Source of the DNA: Streptomyces sp. AC1-42W
Lineage (GTDB): Bacteria; Actinomycetota; Actinomycetes; Streptomycetales; Streptomycetaceae
Assembly: GCF_003248355.1 (NCBI RefSeq)
Contig: NZ_QKWY01000001.1
Span: 2,810,001-2,874,000, forward strand
DNA: 64,000 bases
Direction of reading: 5' to 3'
Under the pieces are notes generated by a model. It was not told the DNA's origin and ran no database searches. It saw nothing but the letters and a program-made list of their open reading frames with translations. Positions within the stretch are counted from its first letter, which is position 1. Each line of letters opens with the position of its first letter. Shown here piece by piece: positions 48,429-57,099 of this stretch. A program made the position numbers and the translations under genes.

Positions 48429-50840
48429 TCAAATGAGCGAGCGCTCTCCCCTCGCTAGCTGAGGGGTCGTCAGCGCCGGGATAGCGGATTGCTCCATGAG
48501 GACGCCGATCGCGCTGGCTGGCACGCGCACTGGCTTCGCCTGGACAGCCGTGACCCGGTGCAAGGTCACGGCCTCTAGGAGGTCGGCGACGTGGATCCCG
48601 AGGGCCGGGTCGATCAGCGCGTCGTGGTCGTCCATGCGCGCGCCGGTGATCTGCCCGGACAGCCAGCGCCCAACCGTCCGGTGGATGGTGCGGTTAGTGC
48701 AGAGCGCCTTACCTACCGGGCCCGCACGGCGGAGCAACTCGGTGTCGCGGACCGCCTCCGCGAAGCGTCTGACGTCATCCGCGTCCTCCGGGCCTTCGGA
48801 GTTCCCGCGGACCCATGTCCCGATGGTCTGCTCGCTCGTGATTGTCGTCGGATCGGCGTTGCCTCGCATCGCCGCGAGTATCTCCCGGTAGGTCCAACCG
48901 CTGGAGGAGACGCGTGCGACCCGCTCGTGCCAGAACGCGATCAGCGCGGCGAGCGGCGCGTACGTGGGCAGTTCCGACAGGACATCGATGATCGAGTCGA
49001 ACAGGTTCCTACGCGCGGCGGCGTCGACGAGCGCGACGACATCACCGACCTGAAGGGATTTGGCCGCGACCTGGCGCGTGTTCTTCTGCCGCTTGCGATA
49101 GACCACGTCGTTGGGGTCCATCAGCATCGCGCGGCCGTCGGCGAACTCCACGGTGATCGCGTCTACTCGGGCCGTGGAGTCACCGTCACCGCCGCGCGCC
49201 GGCGGCGGGGTCTCCGCCGCGTCGGAAGCGACCGCCCCAGTCCTGGCCAGGACCTTCAGAACGTCGAGACCAAACGGCTCCCACGGCGAGTCGTTCACGT
49301 CCCGCGCCACGTCGGCGGCCTTGACTACGGTGGTGTCCAACCGGACGACGACGTCCGGATCGATCGGACGGACCACGATCGGGTGGGTCCCGAGCCGCAC
49401 GGCGCTCTCCGTCGCGGTTTTCGCGCGCAACTCGGCCAGTGCCAGGAATGTGGTTCTCGCCTGCCGCGCCGCCCGCCCGGCCTCCCATTCCCCAGCGGCT
49501 GTGACCAGCAGCCTCGTCGCCGCTGGAGCGGCCAGCAAACTGGCATGGGCACGCGGCAGCGGGCCTGTGATCAGCATCGACGACACTGGCAGACCGGAGA
49601 CCCGCCCGCAGGCGAGGTCACGGACGGAAACCACCCGGATCCGCTCCGCCCAACCGTGCGGGACCAGCGGCGACTCGTCCAAGTCGGCCGTCAGCGCCGC
49701 CACTGCGGCCTGGTTGCGCGTGACGACCACCCCGGTCCCACGCTGCCTGGCCTCCTCACGGACCCAGTCCTGTACGAGAGCGAACTTCGGGCGCTCCCGG
49801 GCGGCCTCGTAGATGTCGGCGAACCCGTCGGCGACCATCGCCCAGGCATCCCGGGTCGCCCCCGCACTCTGGCGCGATACCGCCCGCGCGTGGCTGGTGG
49901 CATCCCCCAGCAAGACAGAGAACGGTCCTCGTCGGACACAGGCGTCGTAGGAGGCAGGAGTGGTGACTGACAGGCTGAACGTGGAAAGGACTCCCCACGC
50001 CCAGCGAACCGCGTGCGTCATCGCGAGGTTCTCCGACCCGCTGGTCACGGCGGCGAGCCGTCCTAGAGCCTTCCACGTGCCACTCAATGCCTGATCAAGC
50101 GAGGCCGCGGCCTCCGGCGCTCGCACGACACGCGCGGCCATAGCAGTGGCATGCAGCAACTCCGAGGAAGCCGCGAACTCGCCTGTCGCCTCACTCGGAT
50201 TGAAGGGCGCCGCCAGATCCCTGAACGATGGCGGGTCGAACGCCCACACGACACCACCCGCTTCGCGGATCGCATCCAGATTCGAGTCGAACGGCGTGTC
50301 GGTGATGTAGACCAGGTCACGACACCGGCGCAGGCGCGGCTCCAGATCGCCCACATCAGCCGCCGTCCCGTCGACTACCAGCGCTCCATGGCCGCTCACC
50401 CGGTCCATATCCGATGTGAGGATCAGCCGGCCGGCCCGGTCACGGACGGGACCACCGACGACCTCGACCTCGCCGTCGGCCGTAAGCCGCGCCCGGGGGA
50501 TGAAATCGGACAGCCGATGACTATCGATGTACAGCTGGTCGTACGCGGCACGCTGCGATAGCCGCTTGGAGACGACCGTCGCGGTCACATCGAGACTGCT
50601 GGTTCGAACGATCTGCGCTACCAGGCTGGCGGCGCCGAGCGCGATCGGGGTATCGGCGGCTGGGAGGGGAATGACCAAGGCCAGCGGCACTTCCCGTGCG
50701 CTGGCGGCGTCGACGGCCTCAAGCAATTCCACGTCGAAGCGGGTGGCCCCGAACTTGCGGACGCCCACGCCGGAAACCCGACGCCGCAGTTTCCCGCGCC
50801 GGACCACATCCGAAAGGCCACTCCAGCCCTTCGTGGCCAT
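48429..50840 (-). CDS. drmE: DISARM DrmE-like protein
   Basis: This 803-residue protein is the first gene of the minus-strand DISARM operon. ATG 50840 (MATKGWSGLSDVVRRGKLRR) has GGAGG upstream; the frame extending further to 51317 is low-complexity and not used. No enzymatic motif is clear: the middle has an alpha/beta pattern with VVVTRNQAAVAALTADLDES and SMLITGPLPRAHASLL, resembling an inactive helicase-like fold. The position upstream of drmA fits drmE of class 2 DISARM; family identity is inferred from context and size. Confidence 0.6.
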   Translation of the reverse strand: MATKGWSGLSDVVRRGKLRRRVSGVGVRKFGATRFDVELLEAVDAASAREVPLALVIPLPAADTPIALGAASLVAQIVRTSSLDVTATVVSKRLSQRAAYDQLYIDSHRLSDFIPRARLTADGEVEVVGGPVRDRAGRLILTSDMDRVSGHGALVVDGTAADVGDLEPRLRRCRDLVYITDTPFDSNLDAIREAGGVVWAFDPPSFRDLAAPFNPSEATGEFAASSELLHATAMAARVVRAPEAAASLDQALSGTWKALGRLAAVTSGSENLAMTHAVRWAWGVLSTFSLSVTTPASYDACVRRGPFSVLLGDATSHARAVSRQSAGATRDAWAMVADGFADIYEAARERPKFALVQDWVREEARQRGTGVVVTRNQAAVAALTADLDESPLVPHGWAERIRVVSVRDLACGRVSGLPVSSMLITGPLPRAHASLLAAPAATRLLVTAAGEWEAGRAARQARTTFLALAELRAKTATESAVRLGTHPIVVRPIDPDVVVRLDTTVVKAADVARDVNDSPWEPFGLDVLKVLARTGAVASDAAETPPPARGGDGDSTARVDAITVEFADGRAMLMDPNDVVYRKRQKNTRQVAAKSLQVGDVVALVDAAARRNLFDSIIDVLSELPTYAPLAALIAFWHERVARVSSSGWTYREILAAMRGNADPTTITSEQTIGTWVRGNSEGPEDADDVRRFAEAVRDTELLRRAGPVGKALCTNRTIHRTVGRWLSGQITGARMDDHDALIDPALGIHVADLLEAVTLHRVTAVQAKPVRVPASAIGVLMEQSAIPALTTPQLARGERSLI

Positions 50841-51378
50841 TACGCCCCAGCCTCCCCCGGTTACAGAACCATCACTTACCACCATAGAGGTGCGGACTGA
50901 CACGAGTGGGGTCAGTGGTCGTACCGGCGCAGTGCGAGGACCGGCAACGATGGGCTTCACGTGCTGCCCGGAGGGGCTCCGATGGTGAGGTTGCGCCGGG
51001 TGGCCATCGTGCGGAGGGCTCCGCCGGTGCGCAGCTGCGCGGCGAGGTTGTTGTCGCGGTCCCACCGTGTGGCGGCGGGTGCCTCCCTTGGAGACACTGA
51101 AGCGGAGGCCCCGAGACCCCCGGCTCGCATTGTTCGATGCCGACAAGAGAGCTGTGGGCAGCCGCTGAGGGTCGCTGTCCGGGACTGTAGTGGTACGGGA
51201 GGCGACCAGGGGAGCGCAAGGGGAGCGCGGACGCCTTTGGACGGTGCAGCATGGGACGCGAGCAGCGGGACCGCCACACGTGCTCTGATCTGGGAAAACG
51301 GGATCTGACACGATCACGCGGCACAGCCCGGCATGATCCCTAGCGGGCTCGCAATGCGTAGGTCCCAGGTACGGGTCG

Positions 51379-51427
51379 CAGGGACGTTTCAGGGACTTTC
51401 AGCTCTGTCGGAGGGACTTCCGAGGGA
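51379..51427. repeat. helically phased AGGGA(C) direct repeats
   Basis: Copies of AGGGAC or AGGGAG start at 51379, 51390, 51411 and 51422, that is, 11, 21 and 11 bases apart. Bases following each copy also agree (TTTC or TTCC). The phase of one and two helical turns suggests cooperative protein binding, such as integrase arm sites or a regulator. Confidence 0.65.
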
Positions 51428-51601
51428 GTTTTCGCAGTACGAGCACGGAAGCCCGCGACAGCGCTGAAAGGCCCAGTGCTTCGGGCCCGCGCATTCGCAC
51501 CGCCGCTCGATAGCGGGTCGGTACGACGGCGGATCGGCAGTGGCAGCCGAGGTTCTTCCGGGCCGCGCGCAGGCCCTGACCTGGGAGAACGTGCCCACGA
51601 C

Positions 51602-51628
51602 GGGCCCGGCCGCATGAGCGCCGGACCC
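51602..51628 (-). terminator. probable terminator of the HBDH gene
   Basis: The arms 51602-51610 and 51620-51628 pair with one G:U in the minus-strand RNA, 13 bp past the stop at 51641. Confidence 0.55.
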
Positions 51629-51640
51629 GCCGACGGGCCG

Positions 51641-52513
51641 TCAGGCGTACGGGTAGAACCCCGAGCCCGTCTTGCGGCCGAGCCGGCCCGCGTCCACCAT
51701 GCGCTGGAGCAGCGGGGGAGCGGCGTACAGCGGCTCCTTGTACTCGGCGTACATCGAGTCGGCGACCGAGGCGACGGTGTCCAGGCCGATGAGGTCCGCC
51801 AGCTTGAGCGGGCCCATCGGGTGGGCGCAGCCCATCTCCATGCCGTTGTCGATGTCCTCGCGGCTGGCGATGCCCGACTCGAACATCCGGATCGCGGAGA
51901 GCAGGTACGGGATCAGCAGGGCGTTGACGACGAAGCCCGAGCGGTCCTGGGCGCGGATCGGGTGCTTGCCCAGTATGTCCTGGACCACGGCCTCCGAGCG
52001 CTTGACCGTCTCGTCCGACGTGGTCAGCGCGGGGATCAGCTCGACGAGCTTCTGCACCGGCGCCGGGTTGAAGAAGTGGATGCCGATGACATGGTCCGGG
52101 CGGGAGGTCGCGACGGCCAGCTTCACCAGCGGGATCGAGGAGGTGTTGGACGCCAGGATCGCGTCCGGGCGGGTCACCACCTGGTCGAGCACCTGGAAGA
52201 TCTCGGTCTTGACCTGCTCGTTCTCCACGACGGCCTCGATGACGAGGTCGCGGTCGGCGAACTCGCCGAGGTCCGTCGTGAAGCTCAGCCGGCCCAGGGT
52301 CTCGTCCCGCTCCTCGGCGGTGATCTTGCCCCGCTGGGCGGCCTTGGACAGGGAGTTGTGGAGCCGGGTGCGGCCGATCTCCAGCGCCTCGCCGGTCGTC
52401 TCGGCCACCTTGACGTCGAGGCCGCTGCGGGCGCACACCTCCGCGATGCCCGCGCCCATCTGGCCGCAGCCCACCACTCCGACGCGTGCAATGTCGGCCA
52501 TAGAGTCCGTCAC
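51641..52513 (-). CDS. 3-hydroxybutyryl-CoA dehydrogenase
   Basis: This 290-residue enzyme oxidises or forms 3-hydroxybutyryl-CoA with NAD(P). The Rossmann motif VGVVGCGQMGAGIAEV is at the N-terminus, the signature FNPAPVQKLVELIP with HFF before it contains the catalytic His, and DRSGFVVNALLIPYLLSA and NGMEMGCAHPMGPLKLAD are typical. GTG 52513 has AAAGG at a good distance; ATG 52501 is the alternative. It is a core metabolic gene, which marks the return to the chromosome. Confidence 0.9.
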   Translation of the reverse strand: MTDSMADIARVGVVGCGQMGAGIAEVCARSGLDVKVAETTGEALEIGRTRLHNSLSKAAQRGKITAEERDETLGRLSFTTDLGEFADRDLVIEAVVENEQVKTEIFQVLDQVVTRPDAILASNTSSIPLVKLAVATSRPDHVIGIHFFNPAPVQKLVELIPALTTSDETVKRSEAVVQDILGKHPIRAQDRSGFVVNALLIPYLLSAIRMFESGIASREDIDNGMEMGCAHPMGPLKLADLIGLDTVASVADSMYAEYKEPLYAAPPLLQRMVDAGRLGRKTGSGFYPYA

Positions 52514-52711
52514 CTCGTGCCTTTCGCTGTTCCCGTTCGGCGGCTTCCGTCTGGTTCCGGGCTCCACCACGACTCCCCGACGTTACTCCGCGCCCTACCG
52601 GGAACGGCAGGCCGGGGCGTGCATGCTCGGCACAGGACATCCTCCGTGCCCGGCAGTACTACGAAGATACGGGGCGGGGGGACGTGCGCGAGAGAGAGCG
52701 GGTGCGACGCG

Positions 52712-54001
52712 ATGCGAGGAGTGGCCCGAAGAGGGTTCGTGACCGGGGCGGCCGGGACGGTCGCCGGGGTGGTGGGAGCGGCCTCGGTGGCCGGTGACGC
52801 CGCCGCGCGGCCCGGCCGGGCGCGGGCGGCCCTGCCCGGCCCGGCCGGTGAGCGGGACGTGGTGCGCCGCGAGCTGCGCGGCATGTGGCTGGCGACCGTC
52901 GCCAACACGGACTGGCCCTCGCGGGCCGGCCTGTCCGCCGCCGCTCAGCGCGACGAGCTGGCCGCCCGGCTGGACGAGGCCGTGAACCGGCGGCTGAACG
53001 CGGTGTTCCTCCAGGTCCGCCCGTCCGCCGACGCGCTGTGGCCCTCGCCGTACGAGCCGTGGGCCGCGTGCCTGACCGGCACCCAGGGCAAGGACCCCGG
53101 CTGGGACCCGCTGGGCACGGCCGTCCGCGAGGCGCACGACCGGGGCCTCGAACTGCACGCCTGGTTCAACCCGTACCGGGTCGCCAACCACACCGACCCC
53201 GCCCGGCTGGCCGCCTCCCACCCGGCCCGCCGGAACCCCGGCTGGGTGGTGCCCTACGGCGGGCGGCTCTACTACAACCCCGGGCTGCCCGAGGTCCGCT
53301 CCTTCGTCCAGGACGCGATGCTCGACGCGGTCCGCCGCTACGACGTCGACGCCGTGCACTGGGACGACTACTTCTATCCGTACCCGGTGGCCGGGCAGGA
53401 CTTCGCGGACGACGCCGCCTACGCGGAGTACGGCGCGGACTTCTCCGACCGGGCGGCCTGGCGCCGCGACAACACGGACCGGCTGGTGCGCGAGACGGCC
53501 GACCGGCTCACCGCGCTGAAACCCGGCGTCCGGTTCGGCATCAGCCCCTTCGGCGTCTGGCGCAACGCCGCCACGGACCCGGCGGGCTCACCGACCAGGG
53601 CCGGGGTGCAGACGTACGACGACCTGTACGCCGACACCCGGGGCTGGATCAGGAACGGCTGGATCGACTACGTCGTCCCGCAGCTGTACTGGCACATCGG
53701 CAACCCGGCCGCCGACTACGCCGCGCTCGTGCCCTGGTGGTCCGAGACCGTGCGCGGCACGGGCGTCGACCTGTTCATCGGCGAGGCCCTGTACAAATGC
53801 GGCGACCCGGCCCAGCCGGAAGCCTGGCAGGACCCGGCCGAACTCTCCCGGCACCTCGACTTCGCGGCCCGGTACGACCAGGTCCGCGGCCACGTCTACT
53901 TCTCCGCGAAGAGCGTGGCCGCGGACCGGATCGGCGCCATGGACCGGCTGGTCGCCGACCACTACCGGTCGCGCGCCAGGCCGCCGGGCGGCGTCAGGTG
54001 A
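52712..54001 (+). CDS. Tat-exported glycoside-hydrolase-like protein (GHL10/DUF187)
   Basis: This 429-residue protein has a twin-arginine signal (ARRGFVTGAAGTVAGVVG) at residues of about 5-25. The catalytic barrel begins with RELRGMWLATVANTDWPS and contains LQVRPSADALWPS, LELHAWFNPYRV, AVHWDDYFYPYPV and GISPFGVWRN, all typical for family-10-like hydrolases of DUF187 that act on cell-wall or polysaccharide substrates. ATG 52712 is chosen for the signal peptide. Its last 8 bases overlap the convergent DUF1918 gene. Confidence 0.85.
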   Translation: MRGVARRGFVTGAAGTVAGVVGAASVAGDAAARPGRARAALPGPAGERDVVRRELRGMWLATVANTDWPSRAGLSAAAQRDELAARLDEAVNRRLNAVFLQVRPSADALWPSPYEPWAACLTGTQGKDPGWDPLGTAVREAHDRGLELHAWFNPYRVANHTDPARLAASHPARRNPGWVVPYGGRLYYNPGLPEVRSFVQDAMLDAVRRYDVDAVHWDDYFYPYPVAGQDFADDAAYAEYGADFSDRAAWRRDNTDRLVRETADRLTALKPGVRFGISPFGVWRNAATDPAGSPTRAGVQTYDDLYADTRGWIRNGWIDYVVPQLYWHIGNPAADYAALVPWWSETVRGTGVDLFIGEALYKCGDPAQPEAWQDPAELSRHLDFAARYDQVRGHVYFSAKSVAADRIGAMDRLVADHYRSRARPPGGVR

Positions 54002-54209
54002 TGTCCGGGTCCTTGCCGGACGCGCAGCCCGTGTGCTGGACGATGGTGTCCGGACCCGGTGCGAGCAGATGTTCGTGTCCGTCGCCGAACCGGACGCGGT
54101 ACGGGGGAGCGCCCCGTTCCCCGAGCACTTCGACGATCTCCGCGACCCGGTCGTGCTGACCCACGGTCCTGCCGTGTGTCAGCAGCCGGTCGCCCGTGTG
54201 TGCCTCCAT
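53994..54209 (-). CDS. DUF1918 domain protein
   Basis: This 71-residue protein has the DUF1918 pattern GDRLLTHGRTVGQHDRVAEI, GAPPYRVRFGDGHEHLLAPG and PDTIV, an SH3-like small beta fold. ATG 54209 has GGAGG upstream. Function unknown. Confidence 0.8.
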   Translation of the reverse strand: MEAHTGDRLLTHGRTVGQHDRVAEIVEVLGERGAPPYRVRFGDGHEHLLAPGPDTIVQHTGCASGKDPDIT

Positions 54210-54259
54210 CGGAAGTAACCTCCTCCGGGTGGCGTGCGGTGCCGTGCCGTGGAACCAGT

Positions 54260-54388
54260 CTATGACCGGGTACGGGCGGCGCGCTGGGTGAGCGCGATGC
54301 AGACCAGTACCGCGACCGCCGCCACCGGGGCCGCCACCGCGACCCGCTCGCCCAGCAGGAAGTACGCCGTACGGGTGTGCGGCAGCAC
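54260..54388 (-). CDS. possible single-helix membrane peptide
   Basis: This 42-codon frame starts at GTG 54388 and holds one membrane helix (VAVAAPVAAVAVLVCIAL) flanked by charged residues. There is no clear ribosome site. It is divergent from the phosphatase-like gene. Confidence 0.35.
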   Translation of the reverse strand: MLPHTRTAYFLLGERVAVAAPVAAVAVLVCIALTQRAARTRS

Positions 54389-54426
54389 TCTTGACCGGGG
54401 CGGCGATCGGTCGCACCATCGCGCCC

Positions 54427-55002
54427 ATGAGTGTTCGCGTCTCGCTCGTCGCCGCGGCCCGCAGCTCGTCCCTGCTCGCCGAGCGCTTCGACGACGACCG
54501 GCCGCTCGACGAGGCGGGCCGCTACGCCCTCCGGTTCGCGGACCCGGCCCTGATGTCCCTGGGCGCAGCGGAGCTGCGCTACTGCTCGCCGACCCCGCGC
54601 AGCCGCGCCACCGGCGAGGCGCTCGGCTTCCATCCGCTGGTCCAGCCGGCCCTCCGCGACTGCGACATGGGCCGCTGGCGCGGCCGCACCCTCGCCGATG
54701 TCACCGCCCGCGAACCGGCCGCCGTGGACGCCTGGCTGGCCGACCCGCGCGCGGCCCCGCACGGCGGTGAACCGCTGCTCGCCTTCATCGCCCGGATCGG
54801 TGGCTGGCTGGACACCCGGCCGGCCTGCGACGGCTCCATCGTCGCCGTCGCGGAACCGGCCGTCGTCCGGGCCGCCCTCGTCTACGCGCTGAAGGCTCCG
54901 CCGTCCTCGTACTGGAACGTGGACGTCGGCCCGCTGTCCACCGTCACCCTGACCGGGCTGCCGCGCCGCTGGAGCCTGCGCCTGGAGACCGGGACGCGCT
55001 GA
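54427..55002 (+). CDS. histidine-phosphatase-fold protein, probably inactive
   Basis: This 191-residue protein follows the histidine phosphatase layout: first strand VRVSLVAAARSSS, LRYCSPTPRSRATGEALG, and a late strand GSIVAVAEPAVVRAALVYAL. Active members have Arg-His-Gly or similar in the first strand and a second His in the late strand. Here both His are replaced (Ala-Ala-Arg and Ala-Glu-Pro). Arg residues remain. It is therefore likely a non-catalytic member or has changed function. Confidence 0.7.
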   Translation: MSVRVSLVAAARSSSLLAERFDDDRPLDEAGRYALRFADPALMSLGAAELRYCSPTPRSRATGEALGFHPLVQPALRDCDMGRWRGRTLADVTAREPAAVDAWLADPRAAPHGGEPLLAFIARIGGWLDTRPACDGSIVAVAEPAVVRAALVYALKAPPSSYWNVDVGPLSTVTLTGLPRRWSLRLETGTR

Positions 55003-55021
55003 GCGGCGCGGCGGGAGCCGG

Positions 55022-55777
55022 TCAGCCCTTGTTCTCGGGGTTCTCCCCGCCCGCCGTGAGGATGGACAGTGCCTCGGCGATGGCCTGCTCGGCGGCCGCC
55101 TTGTCGAGGCCGAGGCCGCTGAGCACGCCCGAGCCGTCCTCGTGCTCCATGAGGGCCAGCAGGATGTGCTCGGTGCCGATGTAGTTGTGCCCCATGCGCA
55201 GGGCCTCGCGGAAGGTCAGCTCCAGCGCCTTGCGCGCGTCGGCGTTGTACGGGATCAGCTCGGGGATCTCGCCGTCCGATGCCGGGGGCAGCGCCTGCGT
55301 CGCCGCCTGCCGGACGTCGTCCAGGACCACGCCCTGCGCCTTGATGAAGGCCGCCGCCAGCGCCTCGGGCTCGCTGAGCAGGCCCAGGACCAGGTGCTCG
55401 GTGCCGATCTCGGCGTTGCCGGCCGCCCGCGCCTCGTTCTGCGCCGCCATCACCACGTTCTTGGCGCGCTGGGTGAAGCGCCCGAAGCCCTGGCTGGGGT
55501 CGAGCGCGGTGCCGTCGCCGGGGTCCTTGGCGACGAAGCGCTTCTGGGCCGCCTGGCGGGTCACGCCCATGCTCCTGCCGATGTCGGTCCAGGAGGCGCC
55601 GGAGCGGCGCGCCTGGTCCACGAAGTGGCCGATCAGGTGGTCGGCGACGTCGCCGAGGTGGTCGGCGGCGATGACGGCGTCCTGGAGCTGGTCCAGGGCG
55701 TCGGTGTGCACCTTCTTGATGGCCGCGATCAGGTCGTCGAGACGCACGGGTGTCGTGGGAACTACGGGATTCGTCAT
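55022..55777 (-). CDS. Clp N-domain protein with N-terminal helix-turn-helix
   Basis: This 251-residue protein has an HTH (SWTDIGRSMGVTRQAAQKRF) near residues 62-81. Two Clp-N repeats follow (AAGNAEIGTEHLVLGLLSEP and LRMGHNYIGTEHILLALMEH), without any ATPase domain. The repeats bind adaptors or unfolded proteins in ClpA/ClpC. The gene is preceded by two identical-type operators, so self-regulation is likely. ATG 55777 is 6 bases after a -10 box. Confidence 0.85.
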   Translation of the reverse strand: MTNPVVPTTPVRLDDLIAAIKKVHTDALDQLQDAVIAADHLGDVADHLIGHFVDQARRSGASWTDIGRSMGVTRQAAQKRFVAKDPGDGTALDPSQGFGRFTQRAKNVVMAAQNEARAAGNAEIGTEHLVLGLLSEPEALAAAFIKAQGVVLDDVRQAATQALPPASDGEIPELIPYNADARKALELTFREALRMGHNYIGTEHILLALMEHEDGSGVLSGLGLDKAAAEQAIAEALSILTAGGENPENKG

Positions 55778-55779
55778 GC

Positions 55780-55824
55780 GTCAACCGTAAGTTGACAGTC
55801 GTGAGGCGTCAACTGGAAGTTGAC
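55780..55824 (-). promoter_or_regulatory. double GTCAAC-N5-GTTGAC operator and promoter of the Clp-N gene
   Basis: Two palindromes GTCAAC-N5-GTTGAC lie at 55780-55796 and 55808-55824, with centres 28 bp apart. On the minus strand TTGACG (distal palindrome) and TACGGT (proximal palindrome) are spaced 17 bases, forming a good promoter embedded in the operators. The -10 box is 6 bases from the ATG, so the transcript is probably leaderless. Confidence 0.8.
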
Positions 55825-55878
55825 ACTCGGTGGGTCGCGCGCCGTTCCGCACCTCTCGTGCGCCCCCGGGAACGACGA

Positions 55879-55913
55879 AAGCGCCGCCCGACGCGAGGTG
55901 TCGGGCGGCGCTT
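55879..55913. terminator. terminator of the cyclophilin gene
   Basis: The 14-bp perfect arms 55879-55892 and 55900-55913 have a 7-base loop, 36 bp past the stop at 55950. Confidence 0.85.
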
Positions 55914-55949
55914 CCGGTCAGCAGGGAACCGGCGGGCGGGGGCTCGGAA

Positions 55950-56447
55950 TCAGAGGACCCCGGAGTCGGCGATGGTGATCTTCGCCGAGGTGCGGCCGCT
56001 CTGCGAGCCGAAGGACTCGATCCGCTTGACCAGGGCCATGCTCGTCTCGTCGGCGACCTCGCCGAAGACGACGTGCTTGCCGTCCAGCCACGAGGTCACG
56101 ATGGTCGTGATGAAGAACTGCGACCCGTTCGTGTTCCGGCCGGCGTTGGCCATGGAGAGCTGGCCGGGCTTGGTGTGCTTCAGCTGGAAGTTCTCGTCGG
56201 CGAACTTCTCGCCGTAGATGCTCTTGCCGCCGGTGCCGTCACCGCGGGTGAAGTCGCCGCCCTGGAGCATGAACTCGGGGATGACCCGGTGGAAGGAGGA
56301 ACCCTTGTAACCGAAGCCGTTCTGGCCGGTCGCCAGCTGGCGGAAGTTCTCGGCGGTCTTGGGAACGATGTCGTCGAACAGATCGAAGACGATCCGCCCG
56401 GCGGGCTCGTCGTTGATGGTGATGTCGAAGTAAACCTGGCTCGTCAT
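55950..56447 (-). CDS. cyclophilin-type peptidyl-prolyl isomerase
   Basis: This 165-residue protein has the full cyclophilin core: [20 protein letters not shown] (with the catalytic Arg), [30 protein letters not shown]. No signal peptide, so cytoplasmic. ATG 56447. Single-gene unit with its own terminator. Confidence 0.95.
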   Translation of the reverse strand: MTSQVYFDITINDEPAGRIVFDLFDDIVPKTAENFRQLATGQNGFGYKGSSFHRVIPEFMLQGGDFTRGDGTGGKSIYGEKFADENFQLKHTKPGQLSMANAGRNTNGSQFFITTIVTSWLDGKHVVFGEVADETSMALVKRIESFGSQSGRTSAKITIADSGVL

Positions 56448-56534
56448 ATAACCATCCTGACATCCGCACGGATGTTCCCCGACGCCCACCCCTTCCTCAG
56501 CCCGGTCCCTTCCGGCACCCGGCGCCCCGGCCGC

Positions 56535-57047
56535 TCAGACGCCGGTGACGCCGTCGATCCTCTCCCGGAGCAGATCGGCGTGACCGCTGTGCCGGGCGTA
56601 CTCGCCGATCATGTGGTGGTAGATCCAGCGGAGGTTCACCTCACCGCCCATGAACGGCGCCGAGTCCTCCAGCGACCGCTCGGCGCACACCGCGCGGGAC
56701 ACCGCGACCTCCTCCTGCCAGGCGGCCCGCGCCCCGGCCAGCCCGGCGCCCGGGGCGAGTTCGAAACCCCCGTCGTGCCCCTCGGGCCGGTCGGGCCCGC
56801 CGTGCACCGGGGGGACGTCCTCGCCGGTCAGGACCCGGCGGAACCAGTTCCGCTCGACCTCGGCGAGATGCTGCACCAGCCCCGTCAGCGTCAGCGACGA
56901 CGGCGGTACGGAGGCGCTGCGCGCCTGCTCGTCGGTGAGGCCCTCGCATTTCAGGGCCACCGTGGCCCGGTAGAAGTCGAGCCAGCTCTCCAGGCCGGTG
57001 CGTTCGTCGGCGTCGAGGGGCGGCATGGGGCGTTCGGTGTGCGTCAT
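56535..57047 (-). CDS. DinB-like (DUF664) protein
   Basis: This 170-residue four-helix protein has the DUF664 layout with metal-site histidines: GLVQHLAEVERNWFRR and WIYHHMIGEYARHSGHADLL. It may bind a metal and act in thiol-dependent chemistry like other DinB-fold enzymes; the substrate is unknown. ATG 57047 is used; GTG 57053 is possible. Confidence 0.85.
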   Translation of the reverse strand: MTHTERPMPPLDADERTGLESWLDFYRATVALKCEGLTDEQARSASVPPSSLTLTGLVQHLAEVERNWFRRVLTGEDVPPVHGGPDRPEGHDGGFELAPGAGLAGARAAWQEEVAVSRAVCAERSLEDSAPFMGGEVNLRWIYHHMIGEYARHSGHADLLRERIDGVTGV

Positions 57048-57099
57048 GGTCACCGATGCTGCCAGCAGCCTCTGACAACCGCGCTCCGGCCGCCCGCGC

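Larger units (their letters stand above)
50841..51640. other. gene-poor junction between defence island and core chromosome
   Basis: This 800-base stretch has no intact gene. A minus-strand frame at about 51095-50957 (RWDRDNNLAAQLRTGGAL then TMATRRNLTIGAPPGST) has protein-like character but no start and may be a gene tail. No tRNA is found. Phased AGGGA repeats are at 51379-51427. An attachment site of the mobile element could lie here. Confidence 0.4.

Noticed and set aside
50841..51317. N-terminal extension of the drmE-like protein by about 159 codons
   Set aside because: The extension is low-complexity, and ATG 50840 has a strong ribosome site and starts a protein-like sequence.
51399..52640. 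Minus-strand 413-codon frame overlapping HBDH in another frame
   Set aside because: The HBDH frame has all family motifs; this frame is Arg/Gly-rich shadow sequence.
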